A stretch of DNA of 49,893 bases from contig CATJWN010000035.1 of assembly GCA_949745595.1 (NCBI GenBank), positions 1 to 49,893 of the forward strand, in the 5' to 3' direction. This stretch comes from an uncultured Clostridia bacterium (GTDB lineage Bacteria; Bacillota; Clostridia; TANB77; CAG-508). The notes under the pieces were generated by a model. That model saw only the letters and a program-made list of their open reading frames with translations. It made no database searches and was not told where the DNA came from. The translations under genes were made by a program, and so were the position numbers. Shown piece by piece: positions 14,255 through 22,680 of the stretch. The stretch's first letter is position 1; the number at the start of each line of letters is the position of its first letter.

Positions 14255-16393
14255 TTATTCTTCTATTAAATCATAATTAGCCGTTCCTGTTGTACTTGTT
14301 GAAGATGAACTTGCTGTATCCTGTTCTGAAACTTCGCTATTCATTGGCTCCGCATAATCCACTAATGGCATTATACCTTTTGTTTCTGTATATCTACCAG
14401 TAGTATCTTCTTCAATTTTCAAAGTCTTAAGTTCTTCTAAGTTTTCTAGCTTATAGCTTCTAATTTCATAATCTGCCAAAGTGTATAGTGTATCTCCTAT
14501 ATAAATTGCTCTATCTATATTTGTTCTATAATCAATTTCTTTTGATATTTCTCCGTATCTTTCAAAACCTTTTTCTAAATCTATATGAAATAGTACAAAG
14601 GCATCTTTATCGTCTTTTGCCCTATACTCTCTTAGAGTCACAGGGAAACCTATTAAATCTTTTCCTTTATGCTCAAATAATGCTTTATGATTATATAATA
14701 TATCTGAATAAGCAGAGGTTCCTCCAATATCTACGTGGAACATTTCAATTGGATTACTTAAATCTGAAACATCAAACATAGACATTTTCATATTAGAAGT
14801 TGTTATTCCACCATAGCCATTTGATTTTGTATTATAACCAATTCCAATAATATGTGTCTCATCATAAGGATGTAAATAGCTACTATATCCTGGTATTTTA
14901 AGTTCACCTTTTATCTCAGGATTTCTTGGATTTGATAAATCAATTACAAACAATGGATCAACTTGTTCAAAAGTTACTATATATCCAACTTTTCCAATAA
15001 ACCTTACTGAGTAAATTCTTTCTCCTTTTGCCATATTGTCTATTCTACCAATTTCTTGTAAGTTTTCGTCAAGTATAAATAATTGATTAACAGCTTTTTC
15101 GTCATAACCTGAAGTAGTTGCAATTCTTAGATTACCTTCATATTCATCCATTGAAAATTGATTATTTAAGTTTCCTTTTACTTCACCTTTACAAAGTAAT
15201 TCAATTTTATTTCCATCTAATTTGAATTTATATATTGTATTTTTTGTAGTATTTTCTTTCCAAGTATTTCCATAAGTATCTTCTATTTGTGTTAAATATA
15301 GATGTTCTGTACTTGCATATACTTCGTCACTTGCTCCATAAAATGTTTCTGTACATACACTTTCTTCATTATTAATATCAAAGCCTGCAACTGTCATAAA
15401 ACTTGAACTTTCAGTACCTGGGAAATATGCTATATCAGTAGCTTTAATTTGCATCTCACCAATACCTGTATCATACACTCTAGGTAAAATTTCGTCCTCT
15501 TTTATTCCATCAAAATAGTATGATGTTTTTGCACTAATTAGATAAACATTATCTCCAATCATTCTAGAATTTTTATAATATCCATCAAGTCTTACTGTCC
15601 TTATCTCTTTAACATCTGCTTTATCAGATATATCATAAACTATGGCTTGAGCCTTACATTCAGTAGAAATGTAATTTTCATATCTTCTCTTACCATCTTC
15701 GTTTTCTATCTCCTGATATCTAGTATAATTTCCAATTACTACTAATCTATCATTATTTACATATATCTCATTTGCAGAAAATCTTTCTTTATCGCTCTTT
15801 AATGATATCTGGTTAACTATCTCTAGTGCATCAGCATTAATTATATAAGTAAGTCCTTGAGTTACATAGTAAATATATTCACCATCTGTTTTTACAATAT
15901 CTGCTTCGTCTACATTTTCTACTTGAACATTGGTAGTAGAATGATCTGAAGCTGATTCTTTTTGTTCACCCTTAGTGTTTGCTAAATCATTCATAACAGA
16001 ATCTGTTAGTGTAGCACTTTCCTCTACAGCTAATTCATCACCATTATACTTGTTTTCCCTTGAAATGCCACTAACCTCTTTGATTACTTCCTTTAATTGT
16101 TCTAAGCTTTCAAACCTAGGTAACTCTTTATTTAAAGCAACTAAGTTAGTCTTTTCTGCTGTAGCTGGGCTTTTAGAATTATCAGGACATTTTACTGACA
16201 TCAAATGAGAATTGTCTAAATAAACTTTACTACCAGCTACTACTAGCATAAATACAGCACAAACTGATAAAATTTTTAAATATGATATTTTATTTCTTTT
16301 CTTTGCTCTTATTTTTTCAATCGTTCTTTGTTTAAGGTCTTCACTTGCATGAATTTCGTCAATTGCTTTTTTATACTTATCTTGATTATTCAT
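14255..16393 (-). CDS. Membrane-anchored beta-propeller protein (COG4880-like)
   Basis: About 712 residues. A cytoplasmic N-terminus with anti-sigma-like character (HASEDLKQRTIEKIRAKKRN) is followed by one membrane helix (residues ~38-57) and a long extracellular region with repeated blades (VDEADIVKTDGEYIYYVTQG, NRLVVIGN-type repeats) typical of the bacterial beta-propeller family. The ATG at 16393 follows GGGAGG and overlaps the sigma factor stop by 8 bases. The arrangement fits a membrane regulator that holds the cognate ECF sigma factor and senses an external signal, which is inference from order. A Ser/Thr-rich tail precedes the stop. Confidence 0.85.
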   Translation of the reverse strand: MNNQDKYKKAIDEIHASEDLKQRTIEKIRAKKRNKISYLKILSVCAVFMLVVAGSKVYLDNSHLMSVKCPDNSKSPATAEKTNLVALNKELPRFESLEQLKEVIKEVSGISRENKYNGDELAVEESATLTDSVMNDLANTKGEQKESASDHSTTNVQVENVDEADIVKTDGEYIYYVTQGLTYIINADALEIVNQISLKSDKERFSANEIYVNNDRLVVIGNYTRYQEIENEDGKRRYENYISTECKAQAIVYDISDKADVKEIRTVRLDGYYKNSRMIGDNVYLISAKTSYYFDGIKEDEILPRVYDTGIGEMQIKATDIAYFPGTESSSFMTVAGFDINNEESVCTETFYGASDEVYASTEHLYLTQIEDTYGNTWKENTTKNTIYKFKLDGNKIELLCKGEVKGNLNNQFSMDEYEGNLRIATTSGYDEKAVNQLFILDENLQEIGRIDNMAKGERIYSVRFIGKVGYIVTFEQVDPLFVIDLSNPRNPEIKGELKIPGYSSYLHPYDETHIIGIGYNTKSNGYGGITTSNMKMSMFDVSDLSNPIEMFHVDIGGTSAYSDILYNHKALFEHKGKDLIGFPVTLREYRAKDDKDAFVLFHIDLEKGFERYGEISKEIDYRTNIDRAIYIGDTLYTLADYEIRSYKLENLEELKTLKIEEDTTGRYTETKGIMPLVDYAEPMNSEVSEQDTASSSSTSTTGTANYDLIEE

Positions 16394-16850
16394 TTTCAAA
16401 ACCTCCCTCTAATTTTTCTTTCAAGGCTTCACGTGCACGATAAAGCCAAGTTTTTATAGTCCCTTCACTTGTTTTCATAAAATTTGCTATTTCTTTTATT
16501 TTATATCCTTCATAATACATTAAGTATATAACTGTTTTATAGTTTTGAGGAAGCTCACAAACAGCAGAATATACTTCCCCATCTGCTTCATTTGTAAAAC
16601 TAATTGCTTCGTCTAAATTTACGACTCTTCTATTCCAAGCCAAATTATGAAAATTCTTAGTCAGATTTATTGTAACTTTAATAAGCCATGCCTTCCTGTG
16701 TTCTTCGTTTTCAAACTGAGGCTCTTTCTCACTATATTTTAAAAATACTTCTTGAAAAATGTCTTCTGCATTTTCTACTGTTCCTGTTCTGGTTAGCGCT
16801 ATTCTATAAACCATATCAGAATACTTATTAATTACATCTACTATTTCCAT
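16386..16850 (-). CDS. ECF RNA polymerase sigma factor
   Basis: 154 residues. Region 2 (NKYSDMVYRIALTRTGTVEN, AEDIFQEVFLKY) and region 4 (YLMYYEGYKIKEIANFMKTS, EGTIKTWLYRAREALKEKLE) are both clear and linked by a short spacer. AGGAGG ten bases before the ATG. It is cotranscribed with the beta-propeller protein, which may restrain it. Confidence 0.95.
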   Translation of the reverse strand: MEIVDVINKYSDMVYRIALTRTGTVENAEDIFQEVFLKYSEKEPQFENEEHRKAWLIKVTINLTKNFHNLAWNRRVVNLDEAISFTNEADGEVYSAVCELPQNYKTVIYLMYYEGYKIKEIANFMKTSEGTIKTWLYRAREALKEKLEGGFENE

Positions 16851-16900
16851 TGGCTTTTGTCCTCCTACTATAAATACAAATTAGAAAGGGTTTTGGTTTC

Positions 16901-16935
16901 AAAAAAGAGTAATTTTTTTTGAAAAATTACTCTTT
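16901..16935. terminator. Bidirectional-looking terminator after the MacB-like permease
   Basis: AAAGAGTAATTTTT pairs with AAAAATTACTCTTT; flanking A and T runs allow function on both strands. It closes the large ABC/two-component region (16943-25902) transcribed leftward. Confidence 0.8.
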
Positions 16936-16942
16936 TAAAATT

Positions 16943-18226
16943 TTATTCATATCTTAGTGCATCAATTGGATTCATTTTAGCAGCTTTATTAGCTGGGTAA
17001 TATCCGAAAAACACTCCTATTATCATTGAGAATATAAGTGAAGTTACAATACCTGATATTGAAGGTACTGCTGGATATCCAAGTAAATTAGCTGCAAACT
17101 GTCCACCTAATATACCAAGTATTAAACCAATAATACCACCTATTAAACAAATTATCATAGCTTCCACTATAAATTGTATTCGTATAGAACCATTTGTTGC
17201 ACCTAATGCCTTTCTTGTACCAATTTCTCGAGTTCTCTCTGTTATTGATACAAGCATTATATTCATAACTCCAATACCACCAACAAGTAATGCAATTCCA
17301 GCAACAATAGAAATAGCAGTTGTTACCATTCCAACCATACTTCCTACCATTTCAACCATTGTTTGCATATTAAATGCACCTACTTGATAGTCTTCATTAT
17401 TTCTATAATATCCTTCAAAAAATCTATCTATTTGCTTTGCTAAAATATCAGAATCTACGCCATTGTTTGCTACAACATAGAAGTTCGTAAAATTATCATT
17501 ATGTGTTTGATTTATTGAAGCTCTATATGGAATGTACATATTTGTAGATATATCTTTACGTGCTTGCATCATATCAGCCATATTTTGAACTACATAATCA
17601 TATACACCAACAATTGTGTATTCTGCAAATTTGCCATTAGTATCTACTTCTATTGTACTTCCTAAAGCCTTTTCATTATCTCCACCAAATAAGTTTTCAA
17701 CTACAATGCTAGAAACTATTGCAACAGGTCTTCCCTCTTCTAGATCTCTCTCTGAAAAAACTCCACCTGCAACAAACTCTACATCAGTAGATACAAAATA
17801 TCCAATATTAATTCCTGCTACGTAAACATTTGCATAATCAGTACCTTTCGTAATCTGACCTGAACCATTTTCATCCACAACAGTTATTGCTTTTATCTCA
17901 TCTTTGTATTGTTCTGCTAACTTTTCTAACATCTCTGGTGTTATTTTATCTTGGTCACTAATTGGATCCATCATCATTGCTCCACCCATCATAGTAGAAA
18001 ACATATTGTCTTCATCTGTTCTAGGTTGGATAGAAACCATAATATTATTTGCACCCATTGAATTCATTTCTTCAGAAATGTAATTTATTAAAGAATCACC
18101 TACAGTCATAATTGCTATAACTGAAGCAATACCAATTATAATACCAAGCATTGTAAGTAATGCTCTCATCTTATTAGCTAAAAGTGAAGTAAAAGCAAGT
18201 TTTATATTTTCCCATAACATAACCAT
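16943..18226 (-). CDS. MacB-like ABC transporter permease
   Basis: 427 residues. One N-terminal helix (residues ~20-45), a periplasmic-type domain of about 230 residues facing outside, then three helices ending in PANKAAKMNPIDALRYE, the canonical MacB/FtsX C-terminus. MacB-type systems are mechanotransmitters that push peptides, lipids or drugs through a partner adaptor. The ATG overlaps the ATPase stop (TAATG), and the adaptor protein is encoded just before, giving a tripartite export unit. Confidence 0.93.
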   Translation of the reverse strand: MVMLWENIKLAFTSLLANKMRALLTMLGIIIGIASVIAIMTVGDSLINYISEEMNSMGANNIMVSIQPRTDEDNMFSTMMGGAMMMDPISDQDKITPEMLEKLAEQYKDEIKAITVVDENGSGQITKGTDYANVYVAGINIGYFVSTDVEFVAGGVFSERDLEEGRPVAIVSSIVVENLFGGDNEKALGSTIEVDTNGKFAEYTIVGVYDYVVQNMADMMQARKDISTNMYIPYRASINQTHNDNFTNFYVVANNGVDSDILAKQIDRFFEGYYRNNEDYQVGAFNMQTMVEMVGSMVGMVTTAISIVAGIALLVGGIGVMNIMLVSITERTREIGTRKALGATNGSIRIQFIVEAMIICLIGGIIGLILGILGGQFAANLLGYPAVPSISGIVTSLIFSMIIGVFFGYYPANKAAKMNPIDALRYE

Positions 18227-18927
18227 TATGCCTTACCTCCTTTTGACTCTGATAATATATTTCCGTCTCTTATTGTAATAATTCTACCAGTTTCAGATGC
18301 TAATTCATTAGAGTGAGTTATAAGTACAATTGTAATTCCTTTTTCTTTATTTAGTTTATGAAATAAATCCATAACTAAACGACCAGTCTTAGAATCTAAC
18401 GCACCTGTTGGTTCATCAGCTAAAAGGATTGCTGGATCATTTGCCATTGCCCTTGCAATAGCGACTCTTTGTTTTTGACCACCAGAAAGCTCTTCTGGCA
18501 AGTGCTTTGCTCTATCTCCCATTTCAACTAGTTCTAAAAGTTCTTTTGCCTTTTTAACTCTCTCCGATTTTCCAATTCCAGCATATAGCATTGGAAGTTC
18601 AACATTTTTAAGTGCATTTGTTCTTGAAATAAGATTATATGTTTGAAATACAAACCCAATTTTTTTATTTCTTATTGCTGATAATTCTTTATCAGCAGCT
18701 TTTGATACATCTATTCCATCTAATACATAAGTACCTTCTGTTGGTCTATCTAAAATACCTATCAAATTCATAAGCGTAGATTTTCCAGAACCAGAAGGAC
18801 CAACTATTGATACAAATTCACCTTTTTTTACTTCTAGTGAAATTTTATGCAAAATCTCTAATTCGTTTGGCTTTCCAATGTAGAACTTTTTTACAATATT
18901 TTCTAATTTAATTATTGTTTCTGCCAT
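18226..18927 (-). CDS. MacB/LolD-type ABC ATPase
   Basis: 233 residues with Walker A GPSGSGKST, Q-loop FQTYNLI, signature LSGGQKQR, Walker B ILLADEPTGALD and H-loop THSNE. It powers the permease encoded immediately downstream (one-base-type overlap). AAGGAG precedes ATG at 18927. Confidence 0.95.
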   Translation of the reverse strand: MAETIIKLENIVKKFYIGKPNELEILHKISLEVKKGEFVSIVGPSGSGKSTLMNLIGILDRPTEGTYVLDGIDVSKAADKELSAIRNKKIGFVFQTYNLISRTNALKNVELPMLYAGIGKSERVKKAKELLELVEMGDRAKHLPEELSGGQKQRVAIARAMANDPAILLADEPTGALDSKTGRLVMDLFHKLNKEKGITIVLITHSNELASETGRIITIRDGNILSESKGGKA

Positions 18928-18943
18928 TTAGTACTCCTTATAT

Positions 18944-20647
18944 TTACATTCCAGCTGTTGCGCCCATTGAATTTAACAACTCGTCTATTCCACCACCTGA
19001 TACTTTTGGAATTTTAACCTTTAAACCTTCTTTTAATTTATCACTAGAAATTTCTGTATAGTATCCGCTTTCTAATCCTACATTTACTGAGATTTCTTCT
19101 TCACTATTATCATCTTTTATTAATGTTACTATCTTTGTTCCATCTTCTTTTGTTGTAACTGCATCATAAGGAACTGTTAATACATTTTCACTCTTCTTTG
19201 TTATAATACTAATTTTAGAGTTCATTCCTAAACGTAATCTATCGTTTGGAGTATTTATAGCAACTTTAACTGTATAAGTTGCACTTCCTGATGTGCCTGC
19301 TGAAGACATTCCAACTGTTGCCATTTGAGAAGAGGCAACACTACTTGTAGCTGCTGGTGCTACTGAAATTACTTCACCTGATAAAAGCTCGTCTCTTGTT
19401 GCATCAGTCTTAATAGAAACTTCCATTCCTACTTTAACATCTGCAATATCATATTCATCAATTTCTGACTCTACAATAAAACTTTCTGCACCTTCAATTG
19501 TAACTAAACTTCCACCTGTATAATAGTCCCCAGCCTTAGCTGTTACTGCTGTTACAGTACCTGCTACTGTTGATTTTAAGTTAGTATCTTCTAATTGTTT
19601 TTGATATGCTGTTATTTGCTCTTGTACTGTTAAGGTGCTTACACTTGTTTGTGCTCTTGCACTTTCAAGTTGTCCTTGTGCATTTGCCACTTGATTATTT
19701 AAAGTAGCTGATGTATCATCATAAGCTTTTTGTGCTTGGTCATATGCAGATTTCAGCCTATTTACAACTGGTTCACTTATTGCTATTTTTTGTCTTAACT
19801 CTGGCATTGTTTTATTTAAGCTAGCAATAGTAGCATTTGCATCACTTAAATCCTTATTAGCAGCATTATAGGCATCATCTTTAACTTTTAATTCAGTCTC
19901 TGCTTTAACTTTTTCTGCCAATGCTCCTACTAATTTATTGTTTAATTCTGCAAGCACTCCTAGTTGAGTTGGATCATTTTGATCTATTCCGCTAATTTGA
20001 GTTTGCAAATTATTATAATTTGTAGTTTGTTCTGTTACTTTTACTTGTGCTACATTTTTTTCATTTTCTAAATTCTTTAATGCGGAAGTTAAAGATGGTA
20101 TTTTTGTGTTAATTTCATTAAGTTTAGCTTCTTGTGCTTGCAACTCTACTTTATTATTCATTAAAGGTATATTATGATTATCATATTCTTGTTTTGCTAA
20201 ATCAGCTTGTTGTTTTAAACCATCTAAAGTAGAATTTCTACTTCTTTCAGCATCTTGAACAGCTCTTTCTGTTGCTAACAAAGTCTCATGGCTTCCTACA
20301 TTTGTAGCATTAACTGTTGCCTGTAAATCGCTTACAGTTTTAGCTAAGTCTGCTGTATCGAAAGTACAAAGCACATCTCCTACATTTACTGTATCTCCTA
20401 CTTTTACATTAACTCCTGTAATTTTATGATTCATTAGTTGACTTGTCACATTCTTAGAATTTTCTGTTGTAATTTTTCCTGTACTACTTATAGTAGTTTC
20501 TAGTGTTTGTTTCTCTATTGCTACTGTATCAAATTCTGGCTCTGTAACCTCTTCTTTCTTAAAGAAACTTGAAATTACAAAAACTAAAATTAAAATTACT
20601 ATAATAGCAATAATAATTTTCTTTTTTGACTTCTTTATCTTTTCCAT
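18944..20647 (-). CDS. HlyD-like periplasmic adaptor (membrane fusion) protein
   Basis: About 567 residues. N-terminal membrane anchor (IIIAIIVILILVFVISSFF), a split lipoyl domain (residues ~60-105 and ~345-375), a long coiled coil (residues ~110-345, heptads rich in Leu/Ala/Lys), then beta-barrel and membrane-proximal domains. In Gram-positives such proteins bridge the wall for MacB-like exporters. I choose the ATG at 20647 because AAGGAG precedes it; the frame remains open 9 codons upstream. It leads the export operon from its own promoter at 20685-20713. Confidence 0.93.
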   Translation of the reverse strand: MEKIKKSKKKIIIAIIVILILVFVISSFFKKEEVTEPEFDTVAIEKQTLETTISSTGKITTENSKNVTSQLMNHKITGVNVKVGDTVNVGDVLCTFDTADLAKTVSDLQATVNATNVGSHETLLATERAVQDAERSRNSTLDGLKQQADLAKQEYDNHNIPLMNNKVELQAQEAKLNEINTKIPSLTSALKNLENEKNVAQVKVTEQTTNYNNLQTQISGIDQNDPTQLGVLAELNNKLVGALAEKVKAETELKVKDDAYNAANKDLSDANATIASLNKTMPELRQKIAISEPVVNRLKSAYDQAQKAYDDTSATLNNQVANAQGQLESARAQTSVSTLTVQEQITAYQKQLEDTNLKSTVAGTVTAVTAKAGDYYTGGSLVTIEGAESFIVESEIDEYDIADVKVGMEVSIKTDATRDELLSGEVISVAPAATSSVASSQMATVGMSSAGTSGSATYTVKVAINTPNDRLRLGMNSKISIITKKSENVLTVPYDAVTTKEDGTKIVTLIKDDNSEEEISVNVGLESGYYTEISSDKLKEGLKVKIPKVSGGGIDELLNSMGATAGM

Positions 20648-20684
20648 TAAAAATCTCCTTCTATTATTAGTCATCTAATCAATT

Positions 20685-20722
20685 ATTATATCACCATTGT
20701 CGCATTTTGTAAATATTTGTAA
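20685..20722 (-). promoter_or_regulatory. Promoter of the adaptor-MacB export operon with 10-bp-spaced repeats
   Basis: Minus strand TTTACA, 17 bases, TATAAT. Two TTTGTAA words (plus-strand 20706-20712 and 20716-20722) overlap the -35 box at one-turn spacing, a possible response-regulator site. Confidence 0.55.
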
Positions 20723-20745
20723 GTATAAAAATTATTAAGGTTTTA

Positions 20746-21957
20746 TTAAAAATATCTTATGACAAACGTAGTACCTCCATCTAATTTTGATTCTACTAAT
20801 ATTCTTCCTCCATTCTTTTCAATAATTGTCTTACTAAGTGCCAAACCTATACCAATACTGTTCTTTGAAGAATTCTTGCCTTTATAAAACCTATCAAAAA
20901 TATGTGGTAGGTCCTCTTTATCAATGCCTTTACCACTATCTTTTATGTCAATTTGTGTGTATAATTTATTTTCTTTAAACTTAATATATATAGTATCTCC
21001 TACATTTGAATATTCAACAGAGTTTTTTAATATATTTGTAATTGCTTCAATCTGCCATTTCTCGTCGCAAACTAGCTTGTCCGTGCTATCACCAATTAAT
21101 TCAAATTCTACTTTCTTCAAATCGCAAAGTGGCAAGATATTTTTTATAGAAGTTTCAAGCATCTTTTTAATATTTACTTCTTTATTTGTAAATTCAATTG
21201 CATTTGCATCAAATTTTGAAAGTTTTAATAGTGCTTGAACTAAAAAATTAATATTGATTATTTCTCTTCTAATATCTTTTATAAACTCACTTCTAGTGGC
21301 CATATCCATGTCAGGATTTTCTATTATATTATCAAGTAAAATAGAAATAGATGTGAGTGGAGTTTTTAATTGATGTGATATGTCAGAAATAGAGTCTTTC
21401 AAATTAATTTTATCTTGCATAGAATTTTCAGCTTGCTCTTTCAAAAACACAGTCGTCTTATATACTTCATTTTTTAGTATAGAAAGCTCGCCTTCTCTAT
21501 TATCTTCTATATCTAATTTATAATTCTTTTTATTGATCTCTTCTAAATAATTTTGTATTTCTTTAAGTTTTTTGTCTTTTTGATAATTATATATAATAAA
21601 AATTGAAATCAAAATTATTCCTAAAGTTGTTATTAAGGCAATATTCATTTTTATAAACTTATTAAACTCTTGATCATTTTTTAGTATAAAAGCGTCATTA
21701 TCTACATCAATACCATATTCTCTTAAAATATTATTCTCATATTTATTGTTAGAGTTTAAAATTTTTACTATTTCATTTTTATCTAGCCCTGGATAATTTT
21801 CATTTATACTAGCTATTAACTCATTTAATTTCATATTAAAATTAGTAGTATATGTTCTATATTCATACTTATATAAAAAAGCATTAAAAACATTAAAAAT
21901 CAAAACTGCAATCAAACTTACAAATATGCATTTTAAATATATAGTTTTGTTGCTCAT
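20746..21957 (-). CDS. Two-component sensor histidine kinase
   Basis: 403 residues. Two membrane helices (residues ~10-28 and ~103-122) flank an external sensor of about 75 residues. A dimerisation domain carries DISHQLKTPLTSI (phospho-accepting His), and the ATPase domain has N-box ITNILKNSVEYS, DSGKGI and GIGLALSK. Start 2 bases after the regulator stop, so translation is coupled. Partner of the 21960-22622 regulator. Confidence 0.94.
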   Translation of the reverse strand: MSNKTIYLKCIFVSLIAVLIFNVFNAFLYKYEYRTYTTNFNMKLNELIASINENYPGLDKNEIVKILNSNNKYENNILREYGIDVDNDAFILKNDQEFNKFIKMNIALITTLGIILISIFIIYNYQKDKKLKEIQNYLEEINKKNYKLDIEDNREGELSILKNEVYKTTVFLKEQAENSMQDKINLKDSISDISHQLKTPLTSISILLDNIIENPDMDMATRSEFIKDIRREIININFLVQALLKLSKFDANAIEFTNKEVNIKKMLETSIKNILPLCDLKKVEFELIGDSTDKLVCDEKWQIEAITNILKNSVEYSNVGDTIYIKFKENKLYTQIDIKDSGKGIDKEDLPHIFDRFYKGKNSSKNSIGIGLALSKTIIEKNGGRILVESKLDGGTTFVIRYF

Positions 21958-21959
21958 TT

Positions 21960-22622
21960 TTATTCACCCTCTATTTTATCTATTCGATATCCAACACCTT
22001 TTATTGTTATAATAATATCTGTTCCAATTTTCTCACGTATTCTCTTTAAATAAACTGTTACTGTATTATCATTTACATCATTTCCTGTCCATTCCCAAAT
22101 TTTATCTATTATCTCGCTTCTTGTTACTACCTTATTAAGATTATTAAATAATAATTGTAAAATTTTAATCTCCAAACTTGTTAATTCTAATCTTTTCTTG
22201 CCTTTATATACTTCCAGCTTATCAGTATTAAAACTTATATCCGCAACTTCTATACAAACATTTTTATTTTCGCGTAGCATAATTTTCTTAATTCTTGCCA
22301 TTAATTCTTTTGTTGAAAAAGGTTTTGTAAGGTAGTCATCTGCGCCAAGCTCTAATCCTTTCACAATATCATTTTCATCATCTCTTGCTGTTAGAAATAT
22401 AGTCGGCAAGTTCAAGTCTTTTACATTTTCTTTATATAATTCAAAACCATTTCCATCTGGTAAGTTTATATCTAAAATCACAAAATCTGCTGTATCAGTT
22501 TGTAAAAACCAACTAGCATCTTTTTTAGTAGTCTTACAAATTATGTCATAACCATTTTGCTCAAAAGAATATTTTAGACCTTTTGCAATTATTTCATCAT
22601 CTTCTATTAACAAAACTTTCAT
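21960..22622 (-). CDS. OmpR-family response regulator
   Basis: 220 residues. Receiver domain with acidic pocket (LLIEDDEII), phospho-acceptor Asp in DFVILDINLPDGNG and Lys in DDYLTKPF, then an OmpR winged helix (VTVYLKRIREKIG). AAGGAGG before the ATG. An 11-bp-period direct repeat upstream of the ABC operon at 25950-25969 is a candidate binding site. Confidence 0.95.
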   Translation of the reverse strand: MKVLLIEDDEIIAKGLKYSFEQNGYDIICKTTKKDASWFLQTDTADFVILDINLPDGNGFELYKENVKDLNLPTIFLTARDDENDIVKGLELGADDYLTKPFSTKELMARIKKIMLRENKNVCIEVADISFNTDKLEVYKGKKRLELTSLEIKILQLLFNNLNKVVTRSEIIDKIWEWTGNDVNDNTVTVYLKRIREKIGTDIIITIKGVGYRIDKIEGE

Positions 22623-22656
22623 TTTAGCCTCCTTAAAAGATTATATAATAATTTAA

Positions 22657-22674
22657 GGGAGGTGTCTACCTCCC
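22657..22674 (-). terminator. Hairpin between permease and response regulator genes
   Basis: GGGAGGT/ACCTCCC with a 4-base loop. No strong T run follows, so it is more likely to moderate read-through or protect RNA than to end transcription. Confidence 0.45.
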
Positions 22675-22680
22675 CCAAGC